Source of the DNA: JBFLVQ01 sp040758525 | Lineage (GTDB): Bacteria; Acidobacteriota; Blastocatellia; Chloracidobacteriales; JADJPF01 | Direction of reading: 5' to 3' | Length of the DNA stretch: 35,077 nucleotides | Assembly: GCA_040758525.1 (NCBI GenBank) | Contig: JBFLVQ010000019.1 | Location: forward strand, 1-35,077 | Part shown: piece after piece, positions 7,539 to 16,066 of the stretch | How the letters are laid out: each line of letters opens with the position of its first letter | How positions within the stretch are numbered: the stretch's first letter is position 1 | Position numbers and translations under genes: made by a program | Notes under the pieces: generated by a model | What the model was told of the DNA's origin: nothing | Seen by the model: only the letters and a program-made list of their open reading frames with translations | Database searches by the model: none

Positions 7539-8393
7539 TTAAGTCTCTTTGTTTATCAATAGATCATAGATTCGTTGCATCTCTTCTTCAGTATGGAACT
7601 CAATCTGAATGCGTCCACCATTTTTGTGTAATACGATTCTTACCTGTGTGCCTAACTGTTTTTCTAATCGTCGCTCTGCTGCTTTGATATTAGGATCGAT
7701 TGGCAGCGTTTCTGAACGTTCACTCTCCTGCAAGCCAACTGAGCGCCATTGCTCAACCAGCCGTTCAACATCACGTACTGAGAGGGCTTCATTAATTATT
7801 TTACTAGCCAGGCGACGCTGTGCCTCAGCATCTTCTAATGGTAACAATGCCCGCGCATGCCCCATAGAGAGTTGCTCCTTCTCCACTAGTTGCTGGATAT
7901 CGGCAGGCAGTTTTAGTAACCGTAGAATATTGGTGACAGAAGAGCGATCCTTACCAACACGGCGGGCAACCTGCTCTTGTGTTAATCCATGTGTAGTGAT
8001 CAATCTCTGATAAGCATGTGCCTCTTCAATAGGGTTCAATTCCTGGCGGGCAATATTCTCTACTAGCGCCAATTCGAGTAGCTTGTCGTCTGGTATTTCA
8101 CGCACAACGGCAGGGATTTTGTGTAGATTAGCGCGTTGAGCCGCACGCCAGCGTCGCTCACCAGCAATAATTTGATAGCGGCCACCCTTACGGCGTACCA
8201 GAATCGGCTGTACCAGTCCATTAGCACGAATAGATTCGGCTAACTCATCCAAGCGTTGCTCGTCAAAATGGGTGCGGGGCTGCTCTTCATTGGCCTCTAG
8301 TAGATCTAGATCTAGTTCCATTAACTCCTCATTACTACTGCTACTAACCGGTAATAGTGCTGAGAGCCCTTTACCGAGCGCCTTTTTTGTCAT
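7539..8393 (-). CDS. parB: Chromosome partitioning protein ParB (Spo0J/Noc family)
   Basis: ParB is a CTP-dependent DNA clamp that loads at parS and spreads, guiding origin segregation with ParA and SMC. The 284 aa protein starts with the ParA-contacting MTKKALGKGLSALLP. It continues with the CTPase core (DELAESIRANGLVQPILVRR and GERRWRAA) and the helix-turn-helix region NPIEEAHAYQRLI with LTQEQVARRVGKDRSSVTN. It ends with a dimerisation tail. An AGGAGGT ribosome site stands 9 bases before the ATG. Its start overlaps the end of parA by 23 bases, so the two are translationally coupled. Two parS sites lie just upstream of parA. Confidence 0.97.
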   Translation of the reverse strand: MTKKALGKGLSALLPVSSSSNEELMELDLDLLEANEEQPRTHFDEQRLDELAESIRANGLVQPILVRRKGGRYQIIAGERRWRAAQRANLHKIPAVVREIPDDKLLELALVENIARQELNPIEEAHAYQRLITTHGLTQEQVARRVGKDRSSVTNILRLLKLPADIQQLVEKEQLSMGHARALLPLEDAEAQRRLASKIINEALSVRDVERLVEQWRSVGLQESERSETLPIDPNIKAAERRLEKQLGTQVRIVLHKNGGRIQIEFHTEEEMQRIYDLLINKET

Positions 8394-9147
8394 TGCTGAT
8401 TACCTCCTGGGCAAGCCGTAGATAACTGTCGGCGCCCCGCGATTTAATATCGTAAAGTATTATCGGTTTACCATGACTGGGTGCTTCTGCCAGTTTGATG
8501 TTGCGCGGTATCGTGGTTTCAAAAACCTGTTTGCCGAGAAAATCGCGTAGATCCGACATTACTTGAGTGGAAAGTTTAGTACGCTCATCATACATTGTTA
8601 ATAGAAAACCTTCCACCGCCAAGTTAGGGTTGAGGCTGCGACGTACCCGCACAAGCGTATCCCAGATTGCTGATACTCCTTCCAAGGCAAAATATTCACA
8701 TTGTACGGGAACAAGTACTGAATCTGCCGCGGCTAATGCGTTTACGGTTAATAGTCCTAATGAAGGAGGACAGTCAATAATGATATAGTCGAATCGCTCT
8801 CGCCAAGGTTCAAGGAGGGTTTTCAATCGGTATTCACGCGCCTCTATATCTACTAATTCTATCTCTGCTCCCGCTAGATTGCGATCCGCAGGAACAAGTA
8901 GTAGCTGTTCTAACTCGGTGTTAATTATTGTATTTCCCAGTGGCTCACCTAATACCAGTACATGATAGAAACTGCGACGTAGTTGATTACGCCCAATACC
9001 CATTCCTGCCGTGGTGTTTGCTTGTGGATCTATATCGATTAATAGTGTGTGCATATCACCCGCAGCCAGGCTGGCAGCTAAGTTTATTGCTGTGGTGGTC
9101 TTGCCTACGCCGCCCTTCTGGTTTGCGATTGCTATGATCTTTGCCAT
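8371..9147 (-). CDS. parA: Chromosome partitioning ATPase ParA (Soj)
   Basis: ParA binds DNA non-specifically as an ATP dimer and is released by ParB-stimulated hydrolysis, moving the origin region. The 258 aa protein has the deviant Walker A KGGVGKTTT with signature lysines K10 and K15, the switch I region LLIDIDPQANTT, Walker B YIIIDCPPSLGLL, and a C-terminal EAPSHGKPI block typical of chromosomal Soj proteins. GGAGAAGG lies upstream of the ATG. It is followed by parB with overlap and preceded by rsmG, with a 135-base spacer that carries both parS sites. Confidence 0.97.
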   Translation of the reverse strand: MAKIIAIANQKGGVGKTTTAINLAASLAAGDMHTLLIDIDPQANTTAGMGIGRNQLRRSFYHVLVLGEPLGNTIINTELEQLLLVPADRNLAGAEIELVDIEAREYRLKTLLEPWRERFDYIIIDCPPSLGLLTVNALAAADSVLVPVQCEYFALEGVSAIWDTLVRVRRSLNPNLAVEGFLLTMYDERTKLSTQVMSDLRDFLGKQVFETTIPRNIKLAEAPSHGKPIILYDIKSRGADSYLRLAQEVISNDKKGAR

Positions 9148-9250
9148 GTTCTGCCTTCTCCTACCATTGCCCCCGCTATTTCGCTATCTTTTCGGTGAAG
9201 ATACCATAGCCGATCCGGGAAATAAAGGGCAGGTCGGACATCTGATAGGC

Positions 9251-9266
9251 TGTTTCACGTGAAACT
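9251..9266. promoter_or_regulatory. parS site 1
   Basis: TGTTTCACGTGAAACT matches the universal bacterial parS consensus TGTTTCACGTGAAACA at all bases except the last flank. It is the ParB loading site and lies between parA and rsmG. Confidence 0.95.
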
Positions 9267-9278
9267 TCCGACTCGCTT

Positions 9279-9294
9279 CGTTTCACGTGAAACT
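9279..9294. promoter_or_regulatory. parS site 2, overlapping the rsmG stop codon
   Basis: CGTTTCACGTGAAACT holds the full 14-base parS palindrome GTTTCACGTGAAAC (9280-9293), 29 bases from the first site. Read on the minus strand it also supplies the last codons of rsmG (Ser-Phe-Thr-stop), so the site is coding and non-coding at once. Confidence 0.95.
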
Positions 9295-9954
9295 AGCCTT
9301 TCGTAGTAATGAAAGAACTGCCCGCTCACGGCTTTCTGGTAGCGAGATCGTCTGCAATTGCCAATAGGAGAGTGAGGGTTGCAATTGAGGAGAGGTTTTT
9401 AGATCTTCAATTGCACTGGTTGTAAGAAAGAGCAGTACTTGTTGAGATTGAGAGAAGAACTCAAAGAGACGCGGCATTTGGGCTTGAAACCGCTCCAGTG
9501 CGCGTACCATCACTAGCGAGAAATGTGTGGTTAAGTTTTCAAAGCGGTTATTGGTAATCTGGATATTGTTTAGGTTTAAGTTACGGCGCACTTCGCTAAG
9601 AAAAGCGGCTTTACGGCGGTCGGCTTCGATCAGAGTAAAGAGTATTTCAGGATGTAATAGACTGACTGGTAGTCCAGGAAAACCGCCTCCTGAGCCAATA
9701 TCAGCGGCTTCGCTGAGTCCAGGTAGGATCAGTTGGGCAGCATAAAATGCTTCAAAGTAGAGCTGCCGAGCCGCTGCCTGCGGTTCAGTAATTCCAGTAA
9801 GGGAGATCTTTTTGTTCCATTTAAGCAGTAGCGAGAAATGTTTACAGGTCTGTTCTATTACGGTAGATGAGATAGAAAGGGAATAGAGCTGAGCTAGACG
9901 TGCCAGCTCTATTCCCATTAAGTCAGCGACAGATTGCATTGAACTATTTATCAC
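9283..9954 (-). CDS. rsmG: 16S rRNA (guanine-N7) methyltransferase RsmG (GidB)
   Basis: RsmG methylates N7 of a guanine in the 530 loop of 16S rRNA using S-adenosylmethionine. The 223 aa protein has the SAM-binding ADIGSGGGFPGLP, the following acidic strand LIEADRRKAAFL, and the upstream KWNKKISLT block typical of the family. The start is GTG 9954, which overlaps the mnmG stop as GTGA, a classic coupled junction; ATG 9939 is an alternative. The last codons lie inside parS site 2. The mnmG-rsmG-parA-parB order is the conserved origin-proximal arrangement. Confidence 0.96.
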   Translation of the reverse strand: MINSSMQSVADLMGIELARLAQLYSLSISSTVIEQTCKHFSLLLKWNKKISLTGITEPQAAARQLYFEAFYAAQLILPGLSEAADIGSGGGFPGLPVSLLHPEILFTLIEADRRKAAFLSEVRRNLNLNNIQITNNRFENLTTHFSLVMVRALERFQAQMPRLFEFFSQSQQVLLFLTTSAIEDLKTSPQLQPSLSYWQLQTISLPESRERAVLSLLRKASFT

Positions 9955-11837
9955 CCACGAGCATGTAGTCGCAGTTCTAACTGTAGATTGATAATCGAAA
10001 GCGCTGCAGAAGTGACGCCAGGAATACGTGCAGCTTGACCAATCGTTTCAGGTCGTACTTTAGAAAGCTTCTCAACCATCTCACGAGAGAGGCCTGAGAG
10101 TGCGCTATAGTCAAAATCGACTGGTATTCGCCTGGCTTCGGCTTTTGCTAATCGTTCTACCTGCACTCGCATGGTTTCAACATAACCAGCATACTTAATA
10201 TCATTGACAGCAACAGAGAGCTCCTCGCTGGATATATGATTACGTTGTTGATCTGGCAGCAGTAGGCTAAGCGCCTCTGCTGTGGTCTCAGGCCGTTTGG
10301 CAAGCTGCGCCAGTGAGGTAGCTTCATTAAGCCTAATTCTGGTACTAGCAGAGAAGTCATTGAGTGCCTTACTAGCTAGTGTTACACGTGTCTTGGCGAG
10401 TAGCTGCTTAAGTTCATTGATACGATCCTGTTTGGTTTCATAAGTGGCAAACTCTTCATCAGAAACCATACCTATACGTCGACCTAGTGGGGTAAGTCGC
10501 TGATCAGCATTATCGATACGTAATAGCAAGCGTACCTCGGAACGAGAAGTGAACATTCGGTACGGTTCATCAACACCACGAGAGATTAGATCATCTATAA
10601 GAACACCTATATAACTGGAAGCACGGGGCAGTATCAATTTTTCACGGCCTTGCACCGCTAGCGCTGCATTAATACCAGCGATTAAGCCCTGACATCCTGC
10701 CTCCTCATAACCGGTAGTACCATTTATCTGACCAGCATGGAATAATCTCTTAATACGTTTGGTCTCTAATGTGGCATAGAGTTCGGTAGGATCTACCATA
10801 TCATACTCAATAGCATATCCTGGTCTGAGCATAGCAACCTTCTCCAGTCCAGGAATAGCACGTACACTCTGCTCCTGTACGTCTAAAGGTAGACTAGTAG
10901 AAAAGCCATTCAAATAGACTTCGTTGGTGTTATGACCTTCTGGCTCAAGAAAGAGTTGATGCCGTTCCTTGTCAGCAAACTTGACAATCTTGTCTTCAAT
11001 TGATGGACAATAGCGTGGACCGACTGACTGGATCTGGCCACTATAGAGTGGAGAACGAGAGAGGTTCTCGCGAATAATCTCATGCACTGCCGGAGTAGTG
11101 TAGGCAATATAACAACAGATCTGCGGTTGACTAATCTTTTTCGTACGGAACGAAAAGGGGGTTGGATCATCATCGCCAGGTTGTGATTCAAACCGGGAAA
11201 AGTCTATGGTACGTCCATCCAGGCGTGGTGAGGTACCAGTCTTAAGACGGGCCATACGAAACCCTAATCGACGTATCGATTGGCTAAGCAGGATAGCAGA
11301 GATCTCTCCAGATCGTCCGGCGGGATAGGTGCGTGAGCCTATATGAATAAGGCCATTGAGGAAGGTTCCGGTGGTAATTATTACTGCCTTGGCTGCGAAC
11401 TTACGTCCATCAATGAATTCTATCCCGATAATTCGATCTTGTTCTACCAACAGCTCTACAATTTCACCTTGACGCAAATATAGATTGGGAATTGTCTCCA
11501 ATTGACGCCGCATTTCAGCGCGATAGAGTCCTCGGTCGGCTTGAGCACGAGGAGATTGGACTGCTGGCCCACGGCTACGATTAAGGACACGAAACTGTAT
11601 CCCTACCTGATCGATTATGCGACCCATCAAACCACCTAAGGCATCCATTTCACGGACAAGATGGCCTTTGGCAATTCCTCCTACCGCAGGGTTGCAAGAC
11701 ATTTGAGCAACCAGATCTAGGTTGATGGTTACCAGCGCGGTCTTGCATCCTAATTTTGCGGCAGCATGTGCAGCTTCGCAGCCAGCATGACCTGCACCTA
11801 CTACCACGACATCAAACTGCTCATTGAAATGCGTCAT
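9951..11837 (-). CDS. mnmG: tRNA uridine-5-carboxymethylaminomethyl modification enzyme MnmG (GidA)
   Basis: MnmG is the FAD subunit that works with MnmE to add the carboxymethylaminomethyl group to wobble U34 of certain tRNAs. The 628 aa protein begins with the dinucleotide-binding VVVGAGHAGCEAA. It has the family block QMSCNPAVGGIAKGHLVREMDALGG, then IITTGTFLNG, the GRSGE motif, the cysteine-containing blocks around residues 245 and 385 (EEAGCQGLIAGINAA), and the C-terminal helical tRNA-binding domain. GGAG lies 6-7 bases before the ATG. Its partner mnmE is immediately upstream on the same strand, separated by a 220-base gap that looks like an origin. Confidence 0.97.
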   Translation of the reverse strand: MTHFNEQFDVVVVGAGHAGCEAAHAAAKLGCKTALVTINLDLVAQMSCNPAVGGIAKGHLVREMDALGGLMGRIIDQVGIQFRVLNRSRGPAVQSPRAQADRGLYRAEMRRQLETIPNLYLRQGEIVELLVEQDRIIGIEFIDGRKFAAKAVIITTGTFLNGLIHIGSRTYPAGRSGEISAILLSQSIRRLGFRMARLKTGTSPRLDGRTIDFSRFESQPGDDDPTPFSFRTKKISQPQICCYIAYTTPAVHEIIRENLSRSPLYSGQIQSVGPRYCPSIEDKIVKFADKERHQLFLEPEGHNTNEVYLNGFSTSLPLDVQEQSVRAIPGLEKVAMLRPGYAIEYDMVDPTELYATLETKRIKRLFHAGQINGTTGYEEAGCQGLIAGINAALAVQGREKLILPRASSYIGVLIDDLISRGVDEPYRMFTSRSEVRLLLRIDNADQRLTPLGRRIGMVSDEEFATYETKQDRINELKQLLAKTRVTLASKALNDFSASTRIRLNEATSLAQLAKRPETTAEALSLLLPDQQRNHISSEELSVAVNDIKYAGYVETMRVQVERLAKAEARRIPVDFDYSALSGLSREMVEKLSKVRPETIGQAARIPGVTSAALSIINLQLELRLHARG

Positions 11838-11901
11838 AACTACTCCTCCACATCAGCCAAAAGAGAATTATTCCAGAGTTGAAAGGATAAAATAAAGTGA
11901 A

Positions 11902-11994
11902 ATTTCCACAACCTGTGGAAAACAGCAACTAGCTATCATTACTCTGATTTAACCTATAATAATCGGAAGAAAACCTGATCTTGGTTGTGGAAAA
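11902..11994. other. Cluster of DnaA-box-like 9-mers with AT-rich spacer (candidate oriC)
   Basis: Three TTTTCCACA-type sequences lie in the mnmG/mnmE gap. They are ATTTCCACA at 11902-11910, TGTGGAAAA (reverse orientation) at 11914-11922, and TGTGGAAAA at 11986-11994. TTTTCCACA differs from the E. coli consensus TTATCCACA at one base and is a known box form in some bacteria. Between boxes 2 and 3 is an AT-rich stretch with TATAATAAT. The parS sites are about 2.6 kb away. Box matches are seen; origin function is inferred. Confidence 0.4.
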
Positions 11995-12001
11995 CTTTTA
12001 C

Positions 12002-12039
12002 GTCGGCATGCCGACATAAATGATGTCGGCGGCCGACAT
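12002..12039. repeat. Nested inverted repeats built on GTCGGC/GCCGAC
   Basis: GTCGGCATGCCGAC (12002-12015) is a perfect 14-base palindrome. ATGTCGGC-G-GCCGACAT (12023-12039) is a second palindrome with one central base. The facing halves GCCGACAT (12010-12017) and ATGTCGGC (12023-12030) make a third hairpin with loop AAATG. The whole unit can also fold as one long stem with a small internal mismatch. It lies about 20 bases after the mnmE stop. There is no clear T-run, so it is not an obvious terminator. Confidence 0.8.
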
Positions 12040-12057
12040 TTCTCTCCTTAACGCCAA

Positions 12058-13431
12058 CTATTTTCCTATGCAAAAGGTCGCAAAAATACGTCCAAGGATA
12101 TCCTCGATAGTAGTCTCACCAGTAATCTCGCCTAATTTCTTAAGTGCACTATGTAGATGATAGAGCGCTACCTCTTCCGAGAAGCCTTCTCGTAGGCGAT
12201 TAAGACTACTATTGAGCTCTTCTATACTCTCACTTATCAATGAGAAGTGGCGTGCATCAAGTATTAGTGTGTCATTACGGGAGTCCTCTCTGCCAAGAAA
12301 CATTGCTGTCAAACCTGTTTGTAGTTGATCTATACCTTGACAGGTTTTAGCAGAGATAGGGAAGATATTATCTTGGCCAAATTGATCAGCCAGCTCTTTG
12401 ATATTCAACTGCAACCCTAGATCGATCTTATTAACAATAATTGCAAAAGGAGTATGGCTCTGGCGGCATTCACTCAGTAGCTGCCAATCTTCTTCGGTTA
12501 GGTATTGTGAGCCATCTATTACTTGTAAGATAAGGTCAGCATCTGCCATCGCAGCATAACTACGCGCGATGCCGAGTTGCTCTACGATATCACTAGCCAC
12601 ACGTATACCAGCCGTATCAATAAGCCTAATTGGAATGCCACCAAGGCTGGCTTGTTCACTCAAGCTGTCACGAGTTGTGCCAGGAATATCGGTAACGATG
12701 GCTCGCTCTTCTTGTAGTAACACATTAAAGAGGCTCGATTTTCCTACGTTGGGGCGACCAATAATAGCAAGTTTGAGGCCCTCGCGAATAATTCGTCCAT
12801 ACTGATAGCTTTTTGCTAATCGTGTCAACCCTTCGATTAATTGTCCCAGCCGCACTGCGAGCGCATCAATCGACTCTGTATCAAGATTCTCTTCGACGAA
12901 TTCTACTGTTGATTCTAGGTGTACGATGATATCTAAAAGCTCATCTTTGACAGGCTGAAGGAAGCGTGACAGTTCACCCTTGAGCTGTCGCGAGGCCAGT
13001 TTAGCTTGATACTCGGTCTGTGCATCAATAAGATCTCGTACAGCTTCGGCTTGGGTAAGATCTATTCGTCCGGCTGCAAAAGCACGTAATGTGAATTCAC
13101 CAGGAGTAGCTGCTCTTGCCCCAAGTTTGAAACATAGACGCAGCAATCGCCCCAACACAAATGGGCTGCCATGACAACTGATCTCTACAACATCCTGACC
13201 AGTATAGGATTTAGGAGCTTGAAAGTAGACAACCACAGCTTCATCAAGAAAATTTCCTTCATCATCTTGTAACTCGACAACCTGAGCGCGCTGGATCGCC
13301 TCCACATCTACTGTAGGCGATAACTGTCTTAAAATAGTGCGTGCAGCGGTTCCACTTAGCCGTACAACACCAATACCACCGCGGCCAGGGGGCGTGGAGA
13401 TTGCTGCAATCGTGTCATCAAAAACAAGCAT
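12058..13431 (-). CDS. mnmE: tRNA modification GTPase MnmE (TrmE)
   Basis: MnmE is the GTPase partner of MnmG in wobble-uridine modification. The 457 aa protein has the N-terminal tetrahydrofolate-binding domain (MLVFDDTIAAISTPPGRGGIGVVRLSG), a helical middle, and an inserted Ras-like G domain with GRPNVGKSSLFN, the DIPGTTRD switch, DTAGI and NKID. It ends in the catalytic C-x-G-K motif (Cys454, final residues CIGK). AAGGG lies just before the ATG. It is last in the rpmH-rnpA-yidD-yidC-jag-mnmE run, with a 56-base gap after jag. Confidence 0.97.
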   Translation of the reverse strand: MLVFDDTIAAISTPPGRGGIGVVRLSGTAARTILRQLSPTVDVEAIQRAQVVELQDDEGNFLDEAVVVYFQAPKSYTGQDVVEISCHGSPFVLGRLLRLCFKLGARAATPGEFTLRAFAAGRIDLTQAEAVRDLIDAQTEYQAKLASRQLKGELSRFLQPVKDELLDIIVHLESTVEFVEENLDTESIDALAVRLGQLIEGLTRLAKSYQYGRIIREGLKLAIIGRPNVGKSSLFNVLLQEERAIVTDIPGTTRDSLSEQASLGGIPIRLIDTAGIRVASDIVEQLGIARSYAAMADADLILQVIDGSQYLTEEDWQLLSECRQSHTPFAIIVNKIDLGLQLNIKELADQFGQDNIFPISAKTCQGIDQLQTGLTAMFLGREDSRNDTLILDARHFSLISESIEELNSSLNRLREGFSEEVALYHLHSALKKLGEITGETTIEDILGRIFATFCIGK

Positions 13432-13487
13432 TTCCCTTCCGCCACAAGGACACAGAAAAGATACAATTAATAAACTTGAAAATAGTG

Positions 13488-13946
13488 TTACTTGTTAGGA
13501 TGGATTGTAACCTTGCGATCGTCGCCTTCTCCTTGGCTCTCTGTACGCACACTAGCATCTTCGGCAAGCGCCAGATGAATAATGCGTCGCTCGCCAGGTG
13601 ACATAGGTTCAAAAACAAAAGGTCGTCGGCTGACTCGCACACGCTCGGCGGCATGTATAGCCATCAATTGCAGCTCGCGCGCACGTACATTGCGGAAACC
13701 TTCCGAATCAAACACGATTCTGGTTTCCGCTGGCAATTGCCGACCACAAGTTTTATGGGCCAGATATTCTAGCGCATTTAACAGTTCGCCATTGCGTCCC
13801 AGTAATAGTGGCACATCTTCGCCAGCAATCTCGACAATATAGGCGTCGGTGTGTCGTTCTATTTGAGCCGTTAACTCTAAACCAGAGAGTTCTATTACTC
13901 TGTTTACAAAATCAGTGAGATTCTCAATAACCGTCTCATCGGACAT
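13488..13946 (-). CDS. jag: RNA-binding protein Jag/KhpB (KH and R3H domains)
   Basis: This single-stranded RNA-binding protein is encoded beside yidC in many bacteria; in Gram-positives it influences cell elongation. The 152 aa protein has a type II KH domain with the GxxG loop as GRNG at about residues 69-72. An R3H domain follows (FVFEPMSPGERRIIHLAL, containing the R-x3-H pair). The N-terminal Jag domain found in longer homologues is absent. The start overlaps the yidC end by 11 bases, with GGGAG upstream, so the two are coupled. Confidence 0.9.
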   Translation of the reverse strand: MSDETVIENLTDFVNRVIELSGLELTAQIERHTDAYIVEIAGEDVPLLLGRNGELLNALEYLAHKTCGRQLPAETRIVFDSEGFRNVRARELQLMAIHAAERVRVSRRPFVFEPMSPGERRIIHLALAEDASVRTESQGEGDDRKVTIHPNK

Positions 13947-15774
13947 TGGCTAAGTCTCCCGTTTGTGTGCGGTTCTTATCTCGAGGTGTCTTGTCGCTTT
14001 CCGCTTTGTCGGCAGTTGCTGGCGAAGCCGGTTCAACGGTCATTTTGTTAATAATCAATTGTTGGCCAATACTAACGATATTGCCGAACATCCAGTACAA
14101 CACCAATCCACTAGGAGCTTTCAAGAAGAAAAGAAAGAGTAACAGGATAGGCATCAAATATGATGTCATAATCTTTTGCATCTTCTGGCTGGGATCATTT
14201 GGTGTTGGAGTTAGCGCAGTATAAGCCATCATTGAGACTGTCATTATGATGGGCAATATGTAGGTTGGATCTGGCCCGGCAAGATCTTTAATCCAGAAAA
14301 TGAATGGCGAATGGCGTACATCGATAGAGATCGTCAAGTAGATGAAGAAGGCCCAAAAGATCGGTATCTGCATAAGCATAGGCAGGCAACCAGCAAACAT
14401 ATTGCCCTCTTTCATCAGTTTAACCTGTTCTAGTTGCAGTTCTTGTAGGCGAGGATCATCTTTCTTGAGTTTCTTCATCTTCTCCTGCAACTCTTTCATC
14501 TTAGGTTGCAGTTTAGCTACCTTCTTCATTGCCACAGAACTCTTCCAACGTAGCGGAAAGAAGAGCATATTGATGATCAGAGTCATCAATATAATTGCCC
14601 AACCATAGTTACTGGTAAGTTTGTAGAATCCTTTCAAAAGTAGCTCAAGGACTGGAACGATCGGCTTGACGAGAAATGAGAACATACCATAGTTGATCAG
14701 ATCTTCTAGGTCTGCCCTTCCACCTAAGCGCTTATTTATATCTTGAAATAGTTGCCGATCCTTCGGTCCTACAAATACCTGGTAATTTTGGCTGTTAAGC
14801 ACTGGGAACTGGATCGAAAGATAATCCTTGTAGGTTTCATTACCATCAACCAGCTCTTTAGTGAAATCATTGCGAATCGTTGCTTTAGGTAGCTTGGCAG
14901 GGGATATCACAGTCATCGCAAAGTAGTGGTCAGCAGAAGCTACCCACTTAACATCATCACTAAAACTACGCTCTTTGTCAGGAGGTGCACTGCGTTTCTG
15001 TAGATCGGCGGCAGTAAGAAATTCCACTTTGTTGTTACCATGCTCTACGATAACCTGTTGTGGTGTATTGGTATAAGAGTCAACCTGCTTAACCGACTGA
15101 TCACCAAAATTTGGTCCAATCAAGAGGCTTGTGGGCAGTGGTTGGCCATTCAATGAGGCGTCTACAGCAACATCAAAAAGATATTGATCACCATAAAAAT
15201 GCAACCGTTTACTTACCGTTAAGCCTGTACCATCTTGAAAGTTGAAGATTAGATCCTTCTCTTCACCACGATTGATCTGTAGTGTATCGCCATCTTGCTC
15301 AATACGGTAGTAAGATTCATTGACTCTTTTAGTAAGTTCAGGATTCTCGTTAACCTCTAGGCGGAAAGGGGCGCCTACCTTGGCTAGCCCTTCCTGAGAG
15401 ACAAGCTCCAGTTGGCCATAGTCACTTGCACGTAGCTCGCGCCCATCAGGGAGCTGTTTCATTGTCATCGATTTAACCACTGCACCACGATTGTCGAAGA
15501 CGGCACGCCAGAGTGGCGTTTCTACTGTAATAGTACGGGCTGTAACTGCTTCAACGGGGGTACCGACCGGGCTTGTTACAGGAGTTGGTGTAAGTGATTG
15601 GTTGGTAGGCGGAGGAGTTACCGTAGGCTCTTTGCTAGTAGGTTTTTCCTGCGGCTGTTGTTGCTGCTGTTTAGCGACTTTTGTTGATTCAGGATAAAGG
15701 CGTGAAACAACAACTTGCCATCCTGCCATTACTAAAAATGCGAGCACAATAAAAACTATGTAACGCTTTTCCAT
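13936..15774 (-). CDS. yidC: Membrane protein insertase YidC
   Basis: YidC inserts proteins into the inner membrane alone or with SecYEG. The 612 aa protein is the long Gram-negative type. An N-terminal membrane anchor (residues 5-25) is followed by a Gln/Pro/Thr-rich linker and a large beta-sandwich periplasmic domain (about 80-360). The conserved five-helix core comes next, starting near the SNYGWAIILMTLIINM segment, with FAGCLPMLMQIPIFWAFF and a last helix containing GLVLYWMFGNI. A charged cytoplasmic tail ends it. It follows yidD with an 82-base gap and overlaps jag. Confidence 0.96.
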   Translation of the reverse strand: MEKRYIVFIVLAFLVMAGWQVVVSRLYPESTKVAKQQQQQPQEKPTSKEPTVTPPPTNQSLTPTPVTSPVGTPVEAVTARTITVETPLWRAVFDNRGAVVKSMTMKQLPDGRELRASDYGQLELVSQEGLAKVGAPFRLEVNENPELTKRVNESYYRIEQDGDTLQINRGEEKDLIFNFQDGTGLTVSKRLHFYGDQYLFDVAVDASLNGQPLPTSLLIGPNFGDQSVKQVDSYTNTPQQVIVEHGNNKVEFLTAADLQKRSAPPDKERSFSDDVKWVASADHYFAMTVISPAKLPKATIRNDFTKELVDGNETYKDYLSIQFPVLNSQNYQVFVGPKDRQLFQDINKRLGGRADLEDLINYGMFSFLVKPIVPVLELLLKGFYKLTSNYGWAIILMTLIINMLFFPLRWKSSVAMKKVAKLQPKMKELQEKMKKLKKDDPRLQELQLEQVKLMKEGNMFAGCLPMLMQIPIFWAFFIYLTISIDVRHSPFIFWIKDLAGPDPTYILPIIMTVSMMAYTALTPTPNDPSQKMQKIMTSYLMPILLLFLFFLKAPSGLVLYWMFGNIVSIGQQLIINKMTVEPASPATADKAESDKTPRDKNRTQTGDLANVR

Positions 15775-15856
15775 GGTTAATCAAAAACTTTCTGTTGCTT
15801 AACGTATAAACCGCCGTTGCAACTAATGTTGACATAAACGAAAAAAACGCTGCCAG

Positions 15857-16066
15857 CTACTTCACCGGGTCATATCCGCCAGGGTGAAATGGATGACAAC
15901 GCAGCAACCTACGAATACCTAAATAAGTTCCTCTCACCAACCCATAACGTTCAATTGCCTCGAACATATATTGGGAGCAGGTAGGGAAAAAGCGACAGGC
16001 AGGCGGTAGTGACGGCGAGATCAACAATTGGTAACTGCGGAGCAAGGCTAACACTGCTGCACTCAT
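15857..16066 (-). CDS. yidD: Membrane protein insertion efficiency factor YidD
   Basis: YidD is a small protein that associates with the membrane through an amphipathic helix and aids YidC-dependent insertion. The chosen ATG at 16066 shares one base with the rnpA stop (TGATG), a typical coupled junction. It gives 69 aa, the usual family size; the frame is open further upstream but that part is the shadow of rnpA. The core CRFFPTCSQYMFEAI and the ending LLRCHPFHPGGYDPV are diagnostic, including the three conserved cysteines. Confidence 0.95.
   Translation of the reverse strand: MSAAVLALLRSYQLLISPSLPPACRFFPTCSQYMFEAIERYGLVRGTYLGIRRLLRCHPFHPGGYDPVK

Noticed and set aside
9009..9035. TTGTGGATC inside parA, similar to a DnaA box
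   Set aside because: It is a single imperfect match inside a conserved coding region with no neighbouring boxes.
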